From JBDKJS01 sp039806065 (GTDB lineage Bacteria; Bacteroidota; Bacteroidia; AKYH767-A; 2013-40CM-41-45): a stretch of 13,534 nt of DNA. Below the pieces are notes generated by a model that worked only from the letters and a program-made list of their open reading frames with translations, had not been told where the DNA came from and searched no databases. Where the stretch lies: assembly GCA_039806065.1 (NCBI GenBank), contig JBDKJS010000108.1, forward strand, positions 1-13,534. Reading direction: 5' to 3'. Shown here in pieces: positions 1-6,515 of this stretch. Made by a program: the position numbers and the translations under genes. Numbering within the stretch: position 1 is the stretch's first letter; every line of letters starts with the position of its first letter.

Positions 1-1225
1 TATGACTATCTTCCAATGCAAAAGGGAGCTGTTCTTGGATGGTGGTTAGTAAGCCTTCAATATCTTCATAAGTATTGAATCTATTGATCGGAATTCGAAG
101 GCCAGTATTGTTGTAAGCCACACTAGGAAATACGCTTATATTGATCAAATAGCCCTTGTTCATTAGCCTTCTTACCATATTATATCCGGTATCGGGTTTG
201 CCTACTCCTACAAACATAATTGGTGAATTGGTTTCGTTAATCAGAGGTAAATCAAGTTTTTTAGTGGTTTGGTTAAAGAACATAATCTTCTGCTGCAACT
301 CTTGTTGAAGGGTTACTATCTCATCACTCAAGTGCAATTTAGCTGAAGCTATACAAGAACCCAGAACAGAAGGAGGCATTTGAATGGAGAAAATAAAAGC
401 CTTACTCACATTCTTCATAAGATTATAATCTTGTTCGTTAGGGTAAATGAGTAACCCACCTGCAGCACCAAATGCCTTTGTTAAGCCAGTAGTTAGATAT
501 AATTTTGGATGATACTGTCCTTGTTCCAAAACATAACCTGTTCCATTAGGTCCTGCCCAACTCATTCCGTGGATATCATCAAGGTAGAGGTAAAATTGCT
601 CATATTGATCAGCGAGTTTATACAATTCCTTTACAGGAGCTAGATCGCCATGCATGCTGTATACCCCATCGGCCATATACCAGACTTTATTATGGGTTTT
701 GCTTAATTGTTTGATTCGCTCTTCAAGCATATCGAGTCTATTATGACGCACCACCTCTACATGAACATTTCTGACACGTAGTAGATTGCAAGCATTTTGT
801 ACGCTATCATGGACTTGGTTATCCAAAATCACTGCATCATTATCTTTAACCAAAACAGGTATATTTGACATATGCCCTACCGTTAGTGATTGAACCAATA
901 AACAAGGTTTACCAAACATTTTTCGAAGCAGTTCCTCTGTTTCCTTATAAAAAGTACTGGAGAGATAAGCGCGGCTACTTGAAAAAGAGCTGCCATATCT
1001 ATTCACAGCATCAATACTTGCAGCCTTAAGGCGCGGATCGTGTTCAAGACCTAGGTAAGAACAACTTCCAAAATATTTAATTTTCTCCCCCTTAATGGTC
1101 ACATGCCTTCCATCAAGGGTATAGTCCTCAGTATCATTGTGGACAATACCAAGCTTGGCGGCCATACTAGCTACTTGATTGACAATGTCAATCATCATTT
1201 CATGTTTTGATTTTAATTCAGACAT
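1..1225 (-). CDS. PLP-dependent alpha-oxoamine synthase-like aminotransferase (class I/II), 3' end cut by the window
   Basis: I translated this frame by hand; it is open from an ATG at 1225 to base 1, giving 408 residues without a stop. The fold is that of KBL/BioF/serine palmitoyltransferase enzymes, which condense an amino acid with an acyl-CoA using pyridoxal phosphate. Visible landmarks are H139 in DNQVHDSV (the histidine that stacks on PLP), D216 and H219 in LDDIHG (equivalent of the usual DEAHG) and the Schiff-base lysine K250 in TGLTKAFGAAGG. The 31-residue H219-K250 spacing fits the family. The loop at 78-85 reads GSSFSSSR, where characterised members usually have a glycine-rich GxGGSR-type loop, so the substrate may differ. 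About 400 residues is the normal family length, so little is missing. The gene lies 137 bases after pyrB with its own possible -7 box, so it is probably a separate unit. I would not name it kbl or bioF. Fold call is firm, product is not. Confidence 0.85.
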   Translation of the reverse strand, partial: MSELKSKHEMMIDIVNQVASMAAKLGIVHNDTEDYTLDGRHVTIKGEKIKYFGSCSYLGLEHDPRLKAASIDAVNRYGSSFSSSRAYLSSTFYKETEELLRKMFGKPCLLVQSLTVGHMSNIPVLVKDNDAVILDNQVHDSVQNACNLLRVRNVHVEVVRHNRLDMLEERIKQLSKTHNKVWYMADGVYSMHGDLAPVKELYKLADQYEQFYLYLDDIHGMSWAGPNGTGYVLEQGQYHPKLYLTTGLTKAFGAAGGLLIYPNEQDYNLMKNVSKAFIFSIQMPPSVLGSCIASAKLHLSDEIVTLQQELQQKIMFFNQTTKKLDLPLINETNSPIMFVGVGKPDTGYNMVRRLMNKGYLINISVFPSVAYNNTGLRIPINRFNTYEDIEGLLTTIQEQLPFALEDSH

Positions 1226-1241
1226 AGTAATTAGATTAAAT

Positions 1242-1249
1242 CAAACGTA
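1242..1249 (-). promoter_or_regulatory. Possible Bacteroidota -7 box for the aminotransferase gene
   Basis: The minus strand reads TACGTTTG, an exact match to TAnnTTTG, 16 bases before the ATG at 1225. No TTG lies at the usual 19-21 base distance upstream; the nearest candidate is a TTA 22 bases away. The motif is short and the region AT-rich, so this is only suggestive. Confidence 0.3.
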
Positions 1250-1307
1250 GGTGGAATGCGCTTGATATGATTAACGAATTTAGGACTATGTACGGTATTA
1301 AAGGCTT

Positions 1308-1334
1308 GTATTGTTTCATAAATATAAACAATAC
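1308..1334. repeat. Perfect 9-bp inverted repeat between pyrB and the aminotransferase gene
   Basis: GTATTGTTT (1308-1316) and AAACAATAC (1326-1334) are perfect reverse complements around a 9-base spacer. Neither strand has a T-run after it, so it is not a normal intrinsic terminator. It starts 29 bases after the pyrB stop on the minus strand and lies about 60 bases upstream of the putative -7 box of the aminotransferase gene. An operator for a dimeric regulator or an mRNA 3'-end hairpin are both possible. Confidence 0.5.
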
Positions 1335-1362
1335 TTATGAACAATTCAATATTCAAAAACTC

Positions 1363-2283
1363 CTAATTAGCGGCTGCCAATAGGTATAAAACGGCCATTC
1401 TTACAGCTACTCCATTTTCAACCTGTTGTAAAATGAGGCTGTGTTCGCCATCAGCAACATCTGATGTGATTTCTATTCCCCTATTAATGGGGCCTGGGTG
1501 CATGATGGTTATTTTTTTATTTAATCGGCTAAGTATTTCCATATTCAGGCCAAATTGAAGCACATATTCTCTGAGGGAAGGGAAATATTTGATGTCTTGT
1601 CGTTCAAGTTGGATTCTAAGCATATTGGCTGCATCACACCATTGCAAAGTTTCTACCAAATTATGGCTTACGCTTACGCCTAAATGTGAATAGTAGTTAG
1701 GGATCAAAGTTGGAGGGCCGCAAACGGTTACAATTGCTCCCATTTTTTTCAGGCAATACACATTAGAAAGTGCTACCCTACTATGGAGTATGTCGCCAAT
1801 GATGGCCACCTTTAAACCTTTTAATGTACCAAATTTTTCTTGAAGACTAAATGCATCCAGCAGTGCTTGGGTAGGGTGCTCGTGGGCTCCATCACCAGCA
1901 TTGATAATACTAGCTTTAACATGCTTGGCCAAAAATTGTGCTGAGCCTGCATGAGGATGTCGCATTACCACCATATCCACCTTCATGGCCAAAATATTGT
2001 TTACTGTATCAATTAATGTTTCGCCCTTACTCACTGATGAGCTGGAGGCTGCAAAATTAACTACATCGGCACTTAACCTTCGTTCAGCCAATTCAAATGA
2101 CAATCTAGTACGGGTGCTGTTCTCAAAAAAAATGTTAGCTATGGTAACATCTCTTAAAGATGGAACTTTTTTGATTGGCCTATTGATTACCTCTTTGAAA
2201 TTACCTGCTGTGCTTAAAAGCAATTCAATATCACCCTCTGTAAGTTCTTTAATACCTAATAAATGGGATGTACTTAATGCCAT
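1363..2283 (-). CDS. pyrB: Aspartate carbamoyltransferase catalytic subunit
   Basis: PyrB catalyses the committed step of de novo pyrimidine synthesis in the cytoplasm: carbamoyl phosphate plus L-aspartate gives N-carbamoyl-L-aspartate and phosphate. At 306 residues it has the usual catalytic-chain length. Family motifs are in order: STRTR at 56-60 (carbamoyl phosphate binding), KGET at 86-89 (the loop lysine), HPTQALLD at 136-143, GDILHSRVA at 163-171, MLRIQLERQ at 221-229 (aspartate binding) and MHPGPINRG at 261-269. The gene follows pyrR after 24 bases, so the two are probably one transcript. No regulatory subunit gene (pyrI) and no dihydroorotase gene lies next to it here, which suggests an enzyme without PyrI-type allostery unless pyrI is elsewhere. 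Confidence 0.97.
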   Translation of the reverse strand: MALSTSHLLGIKELTEGDIELLLSTAGNFKEVINRPIKKVPSLRDVTIANIFFENSTRTRLSFELAERRLSADVVNFAASSSSVSKGETLIDTVNNILAMKVDMVVMRHPHAGSAQFLAKHVKASIINAGDGAHEHPTQALLDAFSLQEKFGTLKGLKVAIIGDILHSRVALSNVYCLKKMGAIVTVCGPPTLIPNYYSHLGVSVSHNLVETLQWCDAANMLRIQLERQDIKYFPSLREYVLQFGLNMEILSRLNKKITIMHPGPINRGIEITSDVADGEHSLILQQVENGVAVRMAVLYLLAAAN

Positions 2284-2307
2284 AGCTTATGTTAATAGTG
2301 ATATACT

Positions 2308-2859
2308 TTATACTTCGAGATTATCAGGGGTAAGTAATGTTATTCCATCCACACCATCTATTTCTTTCCAACTCACTTTCACGCTTTCAGGTGTTATGGT
2401 ATCCACCACCATCCCAACATAATCCGGTTGAATAGGTAAATGCCTGCTATACCTTCGATCTACTAATGCTAAAAGTTCTACTTTCTGTGGCCTTCCAAAA
2501 GCCAACATGGCATCCAATGCTGCCCTAATGGTTCTTCCGGTGAAAAGTACATCATCTACAATGATGACTTTTTTATTTTCTATGATAAAATTAATTTGTG
2601 TGGCATTGGGAACTACTACTTGTCTTCTCTTATAATCATCTCTAAAAAAAGTAATGTCCAAGGCACCTGTTTCAAGGTTTACCTCAGGTAAAAAAAGATT
2701 GATTTGCGTTTTAATTCTATTTACCACCTTTACTCCTCCAGTTTGAAGGCCTATCAGGCATGTATTATTAAAATTTTGATGATTTTCTAATAGCTGATGG
2801 CAAAGTCGCCTAATCATAGTTTGAAATTGGATTTCACTTACTAAGAGGCGTGATTGCAT
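2308..2859 (-). CDS. pyrR: PyrR: pyrimidine operon regulator / uracil phosphoribosyltransferase
   Basis: PyrR proteins are PRT-fold enzymes that convert uracil plus PRPP to UMP. In Firmicutes they also bind pyr leader RNA to attenuate transcription. The 183-residue length is typical. The PRPP-binding motif VIIVDDVLFTGRT is at 98-110 with the acidic pair D102-D103. The segment LIGLQTGG at 35-42 takes the place of the usual GIxTRG loop, and LVDRRYSRHLPI at 132-143 is the PyrR signature that separates it from plain Upp enzymes. The ATG at 2859 gives the expected MQSR start of related proteins. It sits immediately upstream of pyrB. I see no antiterminator/terminator pair in the 79 bases before it, so RNA-based attenuation of this transcript is not supported by the sequence. 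The enzymatic assignment is firm; the regulatory role is inferred. Confidence 0.95.
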   Translation of the reverse strand: MQSRLLVSEIQFQTMIRRLCHQLLENHQNFNNTCLIGLQTGGVKVVNRIKTQINLFLPEVNLETGALDITFFRDDYKRRQVVVPNATQINFIIENKKVIIVDDVLFTGRTIRAALDAMLAFGRPQKVELLALVDRRYSRHLPIQPDYVGMVVDTITPESVKVSWKEIDGVDGITLLTPDNLEV

Positions 2860-2863
2860 GCAG

Positions 2864-2871
2864 CAAATTTA
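2864..2871 (-). promoter_or_regulatory. pyrR: Possible -7 box directly before pyrR
   Basis: The minus strand has TAAATTTG, an exact TAnnTTTG match, ending only 4 bases before the pyrR ATG. If used, transcription would begin at or next to the start codon and make a leaderless mRNA. TTTG-type elements lie 11 and 25 bases upstream, not at the usual 19-21, so support is weak. Confidence 0.25.
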
Positions 2872-2938
2872 ATAAAATTTGACAAAAAACTATCATCAAA
2901 AACAGGGAATACTAATAGCCTTAGCTTTATGGGAGCTA

Positions 2939-3403
2939 CTATATTAAACCAAATTGCCTAAGATGGTGCAAGGCATGCTTATGCAATAATTGAATATTAT
3001 CACTATAACTTAAATTACCAAAAAAAGGATTGATGGTTAATGCTGTAGGATTGCTTTCAAAATAACTACCTAGGTTGATCAAGGCCGCTTTTAGTAGCAA
3101 TATACCTTCTTCAACCGTAGCCGACCTTGCAGGGGCCGGCACTTCTGGCATAAGCTTATTAGGGGTATTGGGTTTAAAATCCTTGTCACTAAGCATAAAT
3201 ACGCGCATGGCCTCCAGTTTTTCAGGAGGCGTAATGATGGCACCTGTATAACTTCCTGCAGCCAGGTTCACTGCATCCGCAAAATGCTCAATCATTTGAA
3301 TAGGATTCAGTTTTCCCCAATTAGGAACTTCATTGCCTTTTAATTTTTCTAGCAAATAAACAAACTCATTGTTTAAAAATTTAGATTTCAATTCAATATC
3401 CAT
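2939..3403 (-). CDS. DUF1569 / DinB-like four-helix protein
   Basis: This 154-residue protein has the pattern of the DinB/YfiT-like superfamily, small four-helix bundles that often bind a divalent metal through three histidines. NPIQMIEHFADAV at 33-45 carries H40, and HKHALHHLRQFGL near the C-terminus supplies H141, H143, H146 and H147, including an HxxxH pair (H143/H147). These match the expected metal-ligand positions. The middle of the protein is proline-rich (about 59-91). No signal peptide is visible, so it is probably cytoplasmic. The function is unknown; relatives include thiol-S-transferases and uncharacterised stress proteins, and I cannot choose among them. It ends 79 bases before pyrR and may be read with it. 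The ATG at 3403 gives a full domain and no better start lies upstream. Confidence 0.8.
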   Translation of the reverse strand: MDIELKSKFLNNEFVYLLEKLKGNEVPNWGKLNPIQMIEHFADAVNLAAGSYTGAIITPPEKLEAMRVFMLSDKDFKPNTPNKLMPEVPAPARSATVEEGILLLKAALINLGSYFESNPTALTINPFFGNLSYSDNIQLLHKHALHHLRQFGLI

Positions 3404-3511
3404 GGCTCAATATTACCAAATGATCAGCAAAGTGTACCATTTACTTATTTATTTTTCAATAAGAATATTTTGGCACGGGTATTGAAATACACCTTACATA
3501 ACTCAATTATT

Positions 3512-3517
3512 AGGAGG
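3512..3517 (+). promoter_or_regulatory. Strong Shine-Dalgarno site AGGAGG
   Basis: AGGAGG lies 8 bases before the ATG at 3526, close to ideal spacing. None of the other genes in the window shows such an obvious site, in keeping with the general rarity of Shine-Dalgarno sequences in Bacteroidota. It fixes the start of the DUF4476 gene. Confidence 0.8.
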
Positions 3518-3525
3518 ACAAAAAA

Positions 3526-4272
3526 ATGAAAACAATATCTTACTTCAAAAACCAACGAGTCCCATTTTTGGTGTTAGTGATTCTGCTTAGTTTAAAGGTT
3601 CAAGCTTATTCAAACACCGATTTAGCCATCACCTTTTCACAACCTGGTGACTATTCAGTTACACTAGCTGGGCAATCCGTTAGACAGCGCGGTAACATTA
3701 TTCACCTCTATAATCTTCCTGCAGGAAGGCATGCTATACAAATTGAAAAATTGAGATATAGTAATTATGGAAGCTATGGTTCTACTATAACAGTACTTCA
3801 AAACTTTATTGACCTTCCTGTTCGAGCATCGGTGGCCATGCGATTCCACATGGGGCATTTAAATACAACCGCTATAACCATGCATGCCCCAAAAATTTGT
3901 GGTGGTGGCTGGGGAATTCCAACCCATTATGATCAACCAAGTTTTGGTCCAGGAACCTGTGGTACCCTACCTTATCCACTTTATGCCATGCAAGACCAAG
4001 ATTTTCAAAGTATGCTACAAGCTATAGCCAATCGTTCCTTTGAAAGTACTAAAATTCAAATGGCTCATTCCGTTATTGCTCAAAATAGTTTTTCTACTTA
4101 TCAAGCATTAGAACTACTGTCGGTATTCAATTTTGAAAGCAGTCGACTAGAAATTGCAAAGGCCATTTATGCCCGCCTTGTTGATCCTCAAAATGCGTAT
4201 AAGCTATATGATGCATTTACATTTGAAAGTAGTATCAGTGAGTTTGAACAATATATTTACAATAGAATATAA
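3526..4272 (+). CDS. Secreted DUF4476-domain protein
   Basis: This is the only plus-strand gene here. Residues 1-27 look like a signal peptide (K/R-rich start, hydrophobic core FLVLVILLSL, likely cleavage after QA), so the 248-residue product is exported. Residues about 31-105 form a predicted beta-rich region with a PEGA/carboxypeptidase-regulatory-like phrase LPAGRHAIQI at 64-73. A glycine-rich linker with two cysteines (C125, C145) follows. The C-terminus from about 155 is a DUF4476 domain. It starts QDQDFQSMLQAI and repeats an F-E-S phrase at about 172, 203 and 233, a roughly 31-residue helical periodicity typical of that family. DUF4476 proteins are common in Bacteroidota and have no assigned function. 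No T9SS tail is seen, so the protein may remain in the periplasm or outer membrane. It has its own Shine-Dalgarno site and terminator and is therefore probably monocistronic. Confidence 0.88.
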   Translation: MKTISYFKNQRVPFLVLVILLSLKVQAYSNTDLAITFSQPGDYSVTLAGQSVRQRGNIIHLYNLPAGRHAIQIEKLRYSNYGSYGSTITVLQNFIDLPVRASVAMRFHMGHLNTTAITMHAPKICGGGWGIPTHYDQPSFGPGTCGTLPYPLYAMQDQDFQSMLQAIANRSFESTKIQMAHSVIAQNSFSTYQALELLSVFNFESSRLEIAKAIYARLVDPQNAYKLYDAFTFESSISEFEQYIYNRI

Positions 4273-4303
4273 TTAATAAATAGTAATTAGATTAGGTGAA
4301 TGA

Positions 4304-4334
4304 AAAGGTTAGGCCCGTAAGCTTAACTTTTTTT
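4304..4334 (+). terminator. Intrinsic terminator of the DUF4476 gene
   Basis: AAAGGTTAGGC (4304-4314) and GCTTAACTTTT (4321-4331) can form an 11-bp stem with a 6-base loop. The pairing includes two G-U wobbles and is followed by an unbroken T-run (4328-4334). In the minus-strand RNA the wobbles become A-C mismatches, so the hairpin favours termination of the plus-strand transcript. It lies 31 bases after the DUF4476 stop and overlaps the first bases of the rnz stop codon. Confidence 0.75.
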
Positions 4335-5256
4335 ATTTATGTTGAATGCTAAATACATCTCCTTCAAGTGCCAATGTGGTATTATCAAAAACGGCCTTTG
4401 CCTCTTCTAAAAGTGGATATAAATTTTTGTATCTAGCAGAGAAGTGACCTATTATAAGTCTTTCCACTTCGGCCATTTTAGCAATGGTAGCTGCTTGTGC
4501 TGCAGTGCTATGGTAAGTTTCGGTAGCTCGTTCAAGCTTATCTTCCATAAAAGTGGCCTCATGGTATAGTAAGTTTACTCCTTTTAATAAATTAGAAAGT
4601 TCAGGTTTATACAGTGTATCACTGCAAAAAGCATAACTACGAGCTGGAAGCGGTTTAATGGTTAATTCGCTATTGGGAATTAATATGTTTTGCAACGGAT
4701 CCAAAAAATCTTTTCCCGCCTTTATCTCCGGTATTACACCCACTGGAATTTGGTACTGAATTATTTTTTCTCTTTTAATTTTTAGCGGCTTTTCATTTTC
4801 TTTAAATAAAAAACCTGTGCACGGTACTCTGTGATTCAGCAGGATGGTAGTCACTGAAACTTCATCGTCCTCAAAAATGACTGCACTTTTGGAAGTGTCA
4901 ATGGCATGAAATATCAAATCATACCTTAATCTGGTATCACTAAAATTTAACTGTATGTCAATAATTTCTTTTAATGCAGCAGGTGCATAAATATGCAATG
5001 GCATTTTTCTTCCCTGCAAATGCATAGTACTTATTAAGCCCATAAGGCCTAAGTAATGGTCGCCATGAAGATGAGATATAAAAATATGGTTTATCCGATG
5101 AAATTTGATCTTATACCTATTCATTTGGATCAGCGTACCTTCACCACAATCCACTAAAAAAAAACGCTCATGCATGTTCAATACTTGAGCGGTAGGATGT
5201 CTTTGGTAAATGGGAGTAGCTGAACTACTCCCTAATATTGTAACTTCGAAAACCAT
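4333..5256 (-). CDS. rnz: Ribonuclease Z (tRNA 3' endonuclease)
   Basis: RNase Z removes the 3' trailer of tRNA precursors using a two-zinc metallo-beta-lactamase centre. At 307 residues this is the short bacterial form. The zinc ligands can be placed: the HLHGDH motif at 62-67 (H62, H64, D66, H67), H142 in LNHRVPCTGF, D213 in AFCSDT and H271 in GHFSARY. H232 in LLYHEATF is the conserved histidine of the tRNase Z group. The N-terminal FEVTILGSSSATP at 3-15 is the family's opening strand and loop, which supports the ATG at 5256. The start codon shares one base with the stop of the gene before it, so it should be translationally coupled to the T9SS cargo gene and is probably co-transcribed with the STAS gene. 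Its 3' end touches the terminator of the facing gene. Confidence 0.96.
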   Translation of the reverse strand: MVFEVTILGSSSATPIYQRHPTAQVLNMHERFFLVDCGEGTLIQMNRYKIKFHRINHIFISHLHGDHYLGLMGLISTMHLQGRKMPLHIYAPAALKEIIDIQLNFSDTRLRYDLIFHAIDTSKSAVIFEDDEVSVTTILLNHRVPCTGFLFKENEKPLKIKREKIIQYQIPVGVIPEIKAGKDFLDPLQNILIPNSELTIKPLPARSYAFCSDTLYKPELSNLLKGVNLLYHEATFMEDKLERATETYHSTAAQAATIAKMAEVERLIIGHFSARYKNLYPLLEEAKAVFDNTTLALEGDVFSIQHK

Positions 5257-6011
5257 CAGTTGCCTGATACGATCATTTTTTTTGTTATTATGCTGCTTCC
5301 AAAACTAACTGAATAGGTATAAACACCTTGCTTAAAATCAATTGCATTTAGTTTTATGATATTAATTCCTTTGATCCCTTGGTATTCACTATTCATAACA
5401 GTTCTTCCAAGCAAATCCATTACTTTCAATTGGTATTTTCCAGCAGATGGTAAATTGAGGTGAACAAAACTTTCGGTACTAAAGGGGTTAGGTTGATTTT
5501 GAGCCGCATCAAATTTAGAGGGTGTTAAAAGTGTAGCACTTACATTGGAGGTCACCACTATTTTATATCCATCCACATCATAAGGCTGTGAGGCTGGTAG
5601 GCCAAATAATGAACCATAGGCAGTTCCGTTCACTACAATCGGATAAACATTCCCTAATTCACTGATAGAGAAAGCTGGCCCTTGTAGTAAGATACAGGCA
5701 TCAGATCCACCAGGAAAGGAACAACTAGCTGGAGTACAGCTATAAGTAAAGCCAGCAGGCAAACCAGTTACACCAAAAATTACGATTGAATCAATAATAG
5801 CAGGCAGGCCGCCTACTGTAGTATCAGTAAGCACTTTAATTTGAATTACTGAAGAGTAAGGTGTGCCTACCACAGCTACCGGCAGATTGGTAGCAGTATC
5901 TGGATAAATTCCCGGCACTCCACCTGTGATCAAAGGGTCTGGAACACATTGTGCAACTCCAACCTTTGAGATTAAAATAACAATAAGTAGGGTTAAGAAA
6001 AATTTCTTCAT
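5256..6011 (-). CDS. Secreted protein with T9SS type A sorting domain
   Basis: The 251-residue product starts with a clear signal peptide (MKKFF, hydrophobic 5-14, likely cleavage GVA-Q at 20/21). The body (22-160) belongs to a recurring group of Bacteroidota secreted proteins with the phrases YPDTATNLP, GTPYSSVIQIKV, TGLPAGFTYSC and SFPGGSDACILL. Its cysteines at 22, 92, 97 and 106 may form disulfides. Residues about 166-250 are a type A Por secretion sorting domain: QNQPNPFS, LPSAGKYQLKVMDLLGR and GVYTYSVSF, ending in KKMIVSGN. The protein is therefore expected to cross the outer membrane through the T9SS. No enzymatic motif is visible and the function is unknown. It lies 28 bases after the STAS gene and overlaps the rnz start by one base. 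Confidence 0.85.
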   Translation of the reverse strand: MKKFFLTLLIVILISKVGVAQCVPDPLITGGVPGIYPDTATNLPVAVVGTPYSSVIQIKVLTDTTVGGLPAIIDSIVIFGVTGLPAGFTYSCTPASCSFPGGSDACILLQGPAFSISELGNVYPIVVNGTAYGSLFGLPASQPYDVDGYKIVVTSNVSATLLTPSKFDAAQNQPNPFSTESFVHLNLPSAGKYQLKVMDLLGRTVMNSEYQGIKGINIIKLNAIDFKQGVYTYSVSFGSSIITKKMIVSGN

Positions 6012-6039
6012 AGATTTATATTGGTGTCTAATTTTTTAT

Positions 6040-6414
6040 TTATTGTTCTTTATGCAATTGTTTTTCTATTTCATCCATGAAAATAAAATCGATGGCTTCA
6101 TTCACCGTAGGAATGGTTACAAGTATATTGTCTAGCTGTGAAATTGAAATTAACTTTCTTACATGATCTTGCACTCCTGCAAGAATACAAGCTCCACCTT
6201 CATTCTTACTAAGTCTGTTTCCAGTAAGTATTGCACTTAGGCCACTACTATCGCAGTATTGTACTCCTGTCAAATCAATGATAAAGTTTTTATAACCTTG
6301 ATTATGCAAATACAAAAATTCAGCTTTTATTTCTGGGGCAACAGTACTATTAAATTTAGCTTCGGCTACTTTAATGAGGGCGTACTTTTCTTGTTTATCT
6401 ACGGTGTATTTCAT
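6040..6414 (-). CDS. STAS-domain protein (anti-sigma factor antagonist type)
   Basis: This 124-residue single-domain protein matches the SpoIIAA/RsbV-like STAS family, which switches partner anti-sigma kinases by reversible serine phosphorylation. The signature FIIDLTGVQYCDSSGLSAIL at 44-63 holds the DSSG loop, with S56 and S57 as the candidate phosphorylation sites. The rest has the expected alternation, ending in a helix at 104-121. No kinase, phosphatase or sigma gene lies next to it. Its partner therefore must be elsewhere, or the protein acts in another way. It heads the run STAS, T9SS cargo protein, rnz. Two TAnnTTTG-like boxes lie in the 101 bases upstream. The family call is firm; the pathway is not known. 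Confidence 0.9.
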   Translation of the reverse strand: MKYTVDKQEKYALIKVAEAKFNSTVAPEIKAEFLYLHNQGYKNFIIDLTGVQYCDSSGLSAILTGNRLSKNEGGACILAGVQDHVRKLISISQLDNILVTIPTVNEAIDFIFMDEIEKQLHKEQ

Positions 6415-6432
6415 TGTGATATGTATTTACTT

Positions 6433-6456
6433 CAAAAATACTAATAAACAAAGATA
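6433..6456 (-). promoter_or_regulatory. Two possible -7 boxes before the STAS gene
   Basis: On the minus strand TATCTTTG (6449-6456) and TATTTTTG (6433-6440) both match TAnnTTTG exactly, 34 and 18 bases before the ATG at 6414. Neither has a TTG at 19-21 bases upstream; a TTG lies 25 bases before the first. They suggest that the STAS-rnz run has its own promoter, separate from the giant gene. Confidence 0.35.
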
Positions 6457-6515
6457 GAAAAACAGCGCTTCAGCGAGTTATCAACAGATTTTTTTTCGAC
6501 AATTGTTAAATTCCG

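Noticed and set aside
1985..2422. 145-residue plus-strand reading frame across the ends of pyrB and pyrR
   Set aside because: It lies antisense to two well-supported genes and has no recognisable domain; it is an overlap artefact.
2922..2938. TAGCT/AGCTA hairpin right after the DUF1569 stop as a terminator
   Set aside because: The stem has only five mostly weak pairs and no T-run follows on the minus strand.
3464..3473. TATTTTG about 55 bases before the DUF4476 gene as a -7 box
   Set aside because: The spacing inside the motif is one base short of TAnnTTTG and no TTG lies at the right distance.
6457..6490. GC-richer CTCGCTGAAGCGCTG followed by TTTTT upstream of the STAS gene, as a terminator of the giant gene
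   Set aside because: Only a 3-bp CGC/GCG stem can form around TGAA before mismatches start; too weak to call.
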